Shown here: one piece after another, positions 5,912-9,733 of the stretch
Layout of the letters: each line of letters opens with the position of its first letter
Position numbering within the stretch: the first letter of the stretch is position 1
Assembly (NCBI GenBank): GCA_016844515.1
Contig: JAERMP010000058.1
Span: 1 to 9,733 of the forward strand
Length of the DNA: 9,733 bases
Source: Thermoleophilia bacterium
GTDB taxonomy: Bacteria; Actinomycetota; Thermoleophilia; Gaiellales; Gaiellaceae
Reading direction: 5' to 3'
Program-made: the position numbers and the translations under genes
The notes under the pieces: generated by a model
Database searches by the model: none
What the model saw: only the letters and a program-made list of their open reading frames with translations
What the model was told of the DNA's origin: nothing

Positions 5912-6222
5912 CTCGGCCCGGTCGTAGTGCCCCTGCGACTCGGTATGAGCGGGGTCAGGTCTTGATCTAGGACTGGCGTCAGGTCTTCCACGTTGCATCC
6001 GGCGACCCCGAAGGTGCGCTTCGACTACAGCGCCAAGAGCTTCCTGCGGGAGGCCGAGCCGCGTTCGAGGTCGTCTCGGCGGGAGCGGAATCCACGGATC
6101 AACCGAATCCTGGGCTTGCGTGACGTAAATGCGCTCCTGTGCCTCGTTTAGAGTGGCGAGGCGGTCATGAGATGCCCTGCTCCAACACTCGCCCTAAGGT
6201 GCGTTCTCTGCGAGGGGCGCAC
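5886..6222. other. Gene-free stretch before the membrane-protein operon
   Basis: These 337 bases hold the right arms of the interleaved repeats (to 5911), the REP-like repeats (5951-5987) and about 235 bases in which I see no convincing gene. Short open frames across 5990-6160 resemble no family I know. The promoter of the next operon should lie in 6100-6200, but no clear -35/-10 pair is evident. Confidence 0.5.
5951..5987. repeat. Two REP-like repeats sharing the core seen at 3963
   Basis: GGGGTCAGGTCTT (5951-5963) and GGCGTCAGGTCTT (5975-5987) are 24 bp apart, and both match GGGGTCAGGTCCT at 3963-3975. The second can fold: AGGAC (5969-5973) pairs with GTCTT (5983-5987) through one G-T pair, so it is a degenerate copy of the 3955-3977 hairpin. 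The first has lost its left arm. They look like decayed REP-type elements. Confidence 0.55.
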
Positions 6223-7371
6223 ATGAGCACGCGTGACGACGACATCCTCGACTTCGACTTCTTTGACGAGGAAGACCCACCGTCGTGGGAGGAGCCCTCG
6301 GAGCAGGGGCCTGGGCCGCCGCGCGATCGCGGCCCCCGCCGCCGCGGTCCACGCTTCCGCGCTCCGGGCAACTTCACGCCGCTGCTGCGGCTCATCGCAC
6401 TCATCGCACTCGCGATCCTCATCGTCGTGCTGCTGGTCGTCTGGGTGGAAGGCTGCGCCACCGACGCCAAGCGCGATCGCTACGCGAACTACCGGACGGA
6501 GATAGGCACGATCGGCAATGCGTCTGCTCGTCTCGGCCAGGACCTGAACACGCTGCTCACGACCCCCGGCCTGAACCAGGAAGACCTCGACGCGAAGCTC
6601 GGCGGGTTCGTGCAGACGGCGGAGAACCAGGTTCAGAAGGCCGAGGACCTCGATCCGCCGGGCCCGATGGTCGGTCCCAACGAGGGTGCGATCGAGGCGC
6701 TCCAGTACCGCGTCAACGGGCTCAAAGGACTCCAAGCGACGCTCGCGCAGACGACCGACGAGACCGATGCCAGCATTGCCGGCGAGAGCCTTGCGCTCCA
6801 GACCCGGCGGCTGCTGGCGAGCGACATCATCTGGACGGACTCGTTCCAGGCGCCTGCAGAGGCCGTGCTCAAGGACGAGGGAATCGACGGGCTCGACGTC
6901 CCATCCTCGGAGTTCGTCACCTCGGACGACCTCATCAATCCGAGCTCGCTTGCGGCGATCTGGCAGCGGATCCAGGGGGCATCGACCGGCGGGACTCCGA
7001 CGGGTCTCCACGGGAGCGGAATTGCCTATGTGAAGGCGCTTCCGAGTGGCCAGCTGCTCTCTACGACTACCGAGACGACGATCAAGGTGACTGACGAGCT
7101 CGCGTTCGAGGTTGGAGTCGAGGACACGGGCGAGAGTCAAGAAGTCCGCATCAAGATCACGCTCACGATCCCGAAGCAGCCCGACCCAATCGTGAAGACA
7201 GCGGTCATCTCGATCATCGACCCGGGCGAGACGAAGGCCGTGGTCTTGAAGGTCGGCGCTCTCGTACCCTTCGGGGAGCAGATCTCGGTGAAGGTCGACG
7301 TCGATCCCGTGCCGGGTGAGACGAACACGGCCAACAACACGGCCGAGTATCCGGTCATCTTCACGTTGTGA
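6223..7371 (+). CDS. Uncharacterised single-pass membrane protein with CARDB-like C-terminal domain
   Basis: I do not recognise a named family for the whole protein. From ATG 6223 it has 382 residues: a very acidic N-terminus (DDDILDFDFFDEED, 5-18), a Pro/Arg-rich stretch (29-49), one membrane helix (about 54-77) and a long region predicted to be outside the cell. Residues 80-260 are mostly helical, with heptad-like spacing suggesting coiled coil. Residues about 283-382 are beta-rich and end in GETNTANNTAEYPVIF, which resembles CARDB/adhesion-type domains that bind cell-wall or extracellular ligands. ATG 6223 is preferred to the in-frame ATG at 6139 because GAGGGG stands 6 bases before it and the 28 extra residues are basic and unlike the acidic start. 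Its stop overlaps the DUF4446 start as GTGA, so the two are translationally coupled. A role at the cell envelope is inferred only from topology. Confidence 0.8.
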   Translation: MSTRDDDILDFDFFDEEDPPSWEEPSEQGPGPPRDRGPRRRGPRFRAPGNFTPLLRLIALIALAILIVVLLVVWVEGCATDAKRDRYANYRTEIGTIGNASARLGQDLNTLLTTPGLNQEDLDAKLGGFVQTAENQVQKAEDLDPPGPMVGPNEGAIEALQYRVNGLKGLQATLAQTTDETDASIAGESLALQTRRLLASDIIWTDSFQAPAEAVLKDEGIDGLDVPSSEFVTSDDLINPSSLAAIWQRIQGASTGGTPTGLHGSGIAYVKALPSGQLLSTTTETTIKVTDELAFEVGVEDTGESQEVRIKITLTIPKQPDPIVKTAVISIIDPGETKAVVLKVGALVPFGEQISVKVDVDPVPGETNTANNTAEYPVIFTL

Positions 7372-7838
7372 CCGCCTCACTCGTGGTGGCGATAGCGGCC
7401 TGCGCGGCGGCGGTGCTGGCTCTCGCCCTCAGCGTCCTTCTCTGGCGCTGGATCTCGAGGATTCAGGGCACTCAATCCGTAGTGCTCGGGAGCGATCGTC
7501 GGGACCTGCTCGACTTTGCCGTCTCCCTGCAGGGTCGAATCGACGACCTCCACCGTGCGCTCGACGAGGTCGCAGCCGGGCTCTCGAGGGTAGACCGGCG
7601 CGTCGACGGCTCGGTGACGAACACCGCAGTCGTCCGCTACGACGCCTACGAGGGGACGGGCGGCCAGCAATCGGCGTCGCTCGCACTACTCGACGCCACG
7701 CGTACCGGCACCGTCGTCACGGCTATTCAAGGGCGGGACTACGCGCGCATCTACGTCAAGGATCTCGACCGTGGACGCTCATCGGTCGCGCTCTCCCCCG
7801 AGGAGCAAGAGGCAGTCGAGCGCGCGATGTCGCGGTAG
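7368..7838 (+). CDS. DUF4446 family membrane protein
   Basis: A 156-residue protein with one N-terminal membrane helix (about 4-26), a predicted coiled coil (about 45-80, DLLDFAVSLQGRIDDLHRALDEV) and a C-terminal domain with the DUF4446 signature: VVRYDAYEGTGGQQSASLALLDA (88-110), then GTVVTAIQGRDYARIYVKDL and SPEEQEAVERA near the end. The family is widespread in actinobacteria and firmicutes and has no established biochemical function. GTG at 7368 overlaps the stop of the preceding membrane protein as GTGA, which fixes the start; no separate ribosome site is needed. Length and domain order are normal for the family. Both this protein and its upstream partner are single-pass and carry coiled-coil-like segments, so a membrane complex between them is a reasonable guess and no more. 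Confidence 0.87.
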   Translation: MTASLVVAIAACAAAVLALALSVLLWRWISRIQGTQSVVLGSDRRDLLDFAVSLQGRIDDLHRALDEVAAGLSRVDRRVDGSVTNTAVVRYDAYEGTGGQQSASLALLDATRTGTVVTAIQGRDYARIYVKDLDRGRSSVALSPEEQEAVERAMSR

Positions 7839-7869
7839 CGCAAAGCTCGTTCAGATCGAAGTGCCGCTC

Positions 7870-7890
7870 GCCGGACTTAGCCGGTCCGGC
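7870..7890 (+). terminator. Hairpin downstream of the DUF4446 gene
   Basis: 7-bp perfect stem GCCGGAC / GTCCGGC with a 7-base loop, 31 bases after the DUF4446 stop. There is no T-tract. It is a candidate terminator for the membrane-protein operon. Confidence 0.45.
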
Positions 7891-7921
7891 GGCCGATCAT
7901 GCAACGCGCTGAGAGGCCGGA

Positions 7922-7938
7922 GGCCGGCTGAGCCGGCC
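7922..7938. repeat. GC-rich hairpin in the convergent gap
   Basis: 7-bp perfect stem GGCCGGC / GCCGGCC with a TGA loop, within a run of GGCC/CCGG words (7916-7948). It may add to termination between the convergent genes. Confidence 0.45.
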
Positions 7939-7986
7939 GGGAGGCCAGCCGTGGTAGAGGCGTTCGCAGCGCAAAGGAAAGGGGGC

Positions 7987-8017
7987 TCGTGGGGGGAAAC
8001 ATCGTTTCCCCCCACGA
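7987..8017 (-). terminator. Terminator of the HNH gene, possibly bidirectional
   Basis: Perfect 14-bp stem TCGTGGGGGGAAAC / GTTTCCCCCCACGA with a 3-base loop, beginning 3 bases past the HNH stop. Read on the minus strand it is followed by a pyrimidine run ending TTTCCTTT (7973-7980), as expected of an intrinsic terminator. It could also stop leftover transcription from the DUF4446 side. Confidence 0.75.
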
Positions 8018-8020
8018 TTA

Positions 8021-8542
8021 CTACGCCGCTGCGACGGCCGGGCCGAGGCCCGGCAAATAGCGTCGCCAGACTTCCGGCACATGCTCCGCTGCGAGGCGAA
8101 TGAAGAGCACGGGCGTCGGGGGGCGCGGCGTCGTGTGCAGCGTCATGCTCGTCTCCTCCAAGAGCCGGTCGCCCTTCCGGTGGTTACACGGCGCGCACGA
8201 CGTGACCACGTTCTCCCACACCGACGTACCTCCCCTCGATCTCGGGACGACATGGTCGAGCGTGAGCCGACTCCCTCCTGATCCGCAGTACACACACTGC
8301 CAGCCGTCGCGCGCGAAGAGCACGCGACGTGAGATCCGCCTTGTGACGCCTCGCGGGACACGGACGTACGTCACTAGTCGAATGACGTGCGGCCGTCGGA
8401 ACTGCATGCACGCGGATCGGATCGGACGCTCGTGGCTCTCGAGGATCTCGGCCTTGCCCTTCCAGACGAGCACGTGCGCACGGCGAAGCGAGCAGACGTT
8501 CAAGGGCTCGTAGCTCGCGTTGAGGACGAGGACGCGCTCCAC
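8021..8542 (-). CDS. HNH endonuclease family protein
   Basis: A small protein of the HNH nuclease fold common as a single chromosomal gene in actinobacteria; no restriction or phage partner is beside it, so a defence role is not supported. From GTG 8542 it has 173 residues. Residues 1-75 form an N-terminal region (MERVLVLNASYEPLNVCSLRRAHVLVWKGKAE) conserved in this subfamily. The HNH core spans 83-125: CVYC (83-86) and CAPC (116-119) make the structural zinc site, DH (96-97) holds the catalytic His, and the core ends in the Asn120 and KG (123-124) signature. GTG 8542 is chosen because family members begin at this LNASYEPL segment. The longer frame reaching 8644 overlaps the argC start and adds Cys/His-rich sequence with no family match. 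No good ribosome site is visible. The substrate is unknown; housekeeping DNA metabolism is possible. Confidence 0.85.
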   Translation of the reverse strand: MERVLVLNASYEPLNVCSLRRAHVLVWKGKAEILESHERPIRSACMQFRRPHVIRLVTYVRVPRGVTRRISRRVLFARDGWQCVYCGSGGSRLTLDHVVPRSRGGTSVWENVVTSCAPCNHRKGDRLLEETSMTLHTTPRPPTPVLFIRLAAEHVPEVWRRYLPGLGPAVAAA

Positions 8543-8619
8543 CGCGCGCGCAGCGTAGCACCCGATTCCGCGTCTCTTATGACGCACGCAGTGAGGCGAG
8601 GCTGCATGATACGCGTGAT

Positions 8620-8629
8620 TTATGCATAA
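8620..8629. promoter_or_regulatory. Palindrome over the argC -10, candidate ArgR site
   Basis: TTATGCATAA is a perfect 10-bp palindrome. It overlaps the presumed argC -10 (CATAAT, 8625-8630). TGCAT at 8603-8607 gives a further half-site about 20 bp upstream. ARG boxes in actinomycetes are AT-rich, imperfect palindromes with TGCATAA-like half-sites placed near argC promoters. The match is by eye and the assignment is inferred. Confidence 0.4.
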
Positions 8630-8630
8630 T
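8625..8630 (+). promoter_or_regulatory. argC -10 element implying a leaderless transcript
   Basis: CATAAT ends 7 bases before the argC ATG (8638). A transcript beginning 7-8 bases after the -10 would start at or next to the ATG. No Shine-Dalgarno sequence is present before the ATG. The -35 is weak (CTGCAT or GCTGCA near 8601-8607), which suits a regulated promoter. Confidence 0.5.
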
Positions 8631-8637
8631 ACGCCGC

Positions 8638-9630
8638 ATGGCAACTGTGGCCATCGTCGGCGCTTCGGGGTACACGGGTCAGGAGACGCTCGACCGCGTG
8701 CTCACGCATCCTGCGCTAGAGCTCTACGCGCTCGGATCCGACTCGCTCGCGGGTCAAGCTGCCCACGCACTGGATCCCCGCCTCGGACGCAACGGGTGGA
8801 GTCGAATCCCCCGCTTCATCACGAACGAGGCGGCTCTGTCGTGCGGCGCCGACGTGACGTTCGTCTGTCTCTCGCACGAGGAGGCCGCGCGGCTCGAGCC
8901 ACCTGCGCGCGGGATCGTCGTCGATCTCTCAGGAGCGCATCGCTTTGCCGACGCCGACGTCTATCCGGCCTGGTACGGGTTCGAGCACCCTGCGCCGAGC
9001 GGTCTCGAGAGTTGGTCGTACGGACTGCCCGAGGTGAGCCCGCCGACCGGGCGTCTGATCGCCAATCCGGGCTGCTACGCGACCGCTGCACTTCTCGCGC
9101 TCGCTCCCCTCGCGGACGAGATTCAGCGCGACGGAGTCGTCGTGGATGCCAAGTCCGGTATGACGGGCGCAGGCCGCTCGCTCGCCGCTTCCTCTCACGC
9201 GGGCGTCGTGCTCGAGAACGTGACCCCGTATCGAGTGGGCGGCCACCAGCACGCTCCCGAGATTGCGTCGCTCCTCGGCTTCCCCGTCACCTTCGTCCCG
9301 CATCTCGTCCCGGTGCGCCGAGGCCTGCTCGCGACGTGCTTCGTGAGATCGCTCGGCGCCGACCTGCGCGCGGTGCTCGAGGATCACTATGCGACGAGCC
9401 ATGTCGTGACGGTGCTCCCCGAGGGTGTCGTCCCGGACCTGGCTCGAGTGCAGCAGACCGACGGAGCCGAGATCGGTGTCTTCGAGGATCGGCTCACCGG
9501 TGGCGTGATTGTGATCTGTGCGCTCGACAACCTCGGCAAGGGAGCTGCCGGCCAGGCGGTGCAGAACGTCAACATCCTCTTCGGGCTCGACGAGACTGCG
9601 GGGCTCCGGCTCTCCGGAGTGCTCGTCTAA
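8638..9630 (+). CDS. argC: N-acetyl-gamma-glutamyl-phosphate reductase
   Basis: Third step of arginine biosynthesis: reduces N-acetylglutamyl phosphate to N-acetylglutamate semialdehyde with NADPH, in the cytoplasm. It is 330 residues, slightly short of the usual 340-350. The N-terminal NADP-binding loop VGASGYTGQE (7-16) is intact. Residues DLSGAHRF (96-103) match the conserved DLS segment, IANPGCYAT (141-149) carries the catalytic Cys146, KSGMTGAGR (172-180) is conserved, and GGHQHAPEI (201-209) supplies the catalytic His region. The C-terminal LDNLGKGAAGQAVQN is the family signature. The ATG has no ribosome site and sits 7 bases after a -10, so it is probably translated from a leaderless message. 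The argJ gene follows 2 bp later in the order argC-argJ usual in actinobacteria. Confident. Confidence 0.97.
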   Translation: MATVAIVGASGYTGQETLDRVLTHPALELYALGSDSLAGQAAHALDPRLGRNGWSRIPRFITNEAALSCGADVTFVCLSHEEAARLEPPARGIVVDLSGAHRFADADVYPAWYGFEHPAPSGLESWSYGLPEVSPPTGRLIANPGCYATAALLALAPLADEIQRDGVVVDAKSGMTGAGRSLAASSHAGVVLENVTPYRVGGHQHAPEIASLLGFPVTFVPHLVPVRRGLLATCFVRSLGADLRAVLEDHYATSHVVTVLPEGVVPDLARVQQTDGAEIGVFEDRLTGGVIVICALDNLGKGAAGQAVQNVNILFGLDETAGLRLSGVLV

Positions 9631-9632
9631 CT

Positions 9633-9733
9633 GTGTCTGTCACTGCGGCGCAGGGGTTCGAAGCCAGCGGCGTCCATGCAGGCATCCGGCGCTCGGGTCC
9701 CGATCTCGCGCTCGTGCGCTCTGTCGGTCCGGC
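9633..9733 (+). CDS. argJ: Start of glutamate N-acetyltransferase (ornithine acetyltransferase), cut by window edge
   Basis: ArgJ transfers the acetyl group from N-acetylornithine to glutamate, closing the acetyl cycle of arginine biosynthesis; some versions also make N-acetylglutamate from acetyl-CoA. Only the first 33 residues are inside the window: MSVTAAQGFEASGVHAGIRR, then SGPDLALVRSVGP. This matches the ArgJ N-terminus, with the pattern V-T-A-x-GF-x-A-x-G-V-x-A-GI followed by the D-LALV strand. GTG 9633 lies 2 bp after the argC stop. A GGAG (9616-9619) is 13 bases upstream but sits in the right arm of a 6-bp hairpin (CTCCGG 9604-9609 with CCGGAG 9614-9619), so coupling to argC translation is likely. 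The catalytic Ala-Thr autocleavage site lies beyond the window. Confidence 0.88.
   Translation, partial: MSVTAAQGFEASGVHAGIRRSGPDLALVRSVGP

Noticed and set aside
5990..6138. Possible relic of a transposase or other broken gene
   Set aside because: All three plus-strand frames were read by eye and none gives a recognisable motif; only the neighbouring REP-like repeats hint at past mobility.
6148..7380. A 410-codon minus-strand open frame exactly opposite the CARDB-like membrane protein gene
   Set aside because: It is rich in Arg/Asp/Leu in the way of an antisense shadow in GC-rich DNA, has no recognisable domain, and its length follows from codon bias of the real gene.
8021..8542. HNH gene as a defence nuclease or homing endonuclease
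   Set aside because: No restriction, methylase, intron, phage or toxin-antitoxin partner is next to it, and this subfamily is an ordinary chromosomal gene in actinobacteria.
8543..8644. Longer start for the HNH protein, overlapping the argC start
   Set aside because: The extra residues have no family match and would run across the argC promoter; the conserved N-terminus begins at 8542.

Overview
The window is high-GC bacterial chromosome, most likely from an actinobacterium and plausibly Thermoleophilia (Gaiellales/Solirubrobacterales-like). The lineage is inferred from three things: an fhaA-fhaB-pstP signalling module, a DUF4446 protein beside an HNH protein and argC, and frequent GTG starts with 4-base start/stop overlaps. 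No rRNA or marker gene here fixes it more tightly. I count twelve genes, of which the first and last run off the window.

Layout. (1) Bases 1-3909, minus strand: a phospho-signalling cluster. In transcription order it holds a Ser/Thr protein kinase with a polytopic membrane tail, FhaA (DUF3662 + FHA), FhaB (one membrane helix + FHA) and a PP2C phosphatase. The last three genes overlap at GTGA and ATGA junctions. In Mycobacterium fhaA-fhaB-pstP leads into rodA/pbpA/pknA/pknB, a cell growth and division locus; the genes beyond base 1 are not visible. (2) Bases 4045-5827: a MarR regulator diverging from an NmrA-type NAD(P)-binding protein and a 90-residue alpha/beta-barrel protein, followed by a very strong hairpin. 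This looks like a small regulated redox/detoxification cassette, and REP-like GGGGTCAGGTC repeats lie on both sides of it. (3) Bases 6223-7838: an uncharacterised single-pass membrane protein with a CARDB-like C-terminal domain, overlapping a DUF4446 membrane protein. (4) A hairpin-rich convergent gap, then an HNH protein on the minus strand. (5) From 8638: argC followed at 2 bp by the start of argJ, an arginine biosynthesis operon that looks leaderless and has a palindrome over its -10 element.

The observations most worth a second look are these. An exact 79-bp in-frame direct repeat lies inside the phosphatase gene and touches the window edge, so it is either a real tandem duplication or an assembly artefact. 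The kinase carries an 8-9 helix membrane tail in place of the usual single helix plus PASTA domains. REP-like repeats bracket the MarR/NmrA cassette. Interleaved inverted repeats surround the terminator at 5857. I found no CRISPR array, tRNA, rRNA, complete insertion sequence or recognisable defence system, and nothing I can claim as a wholly new system.
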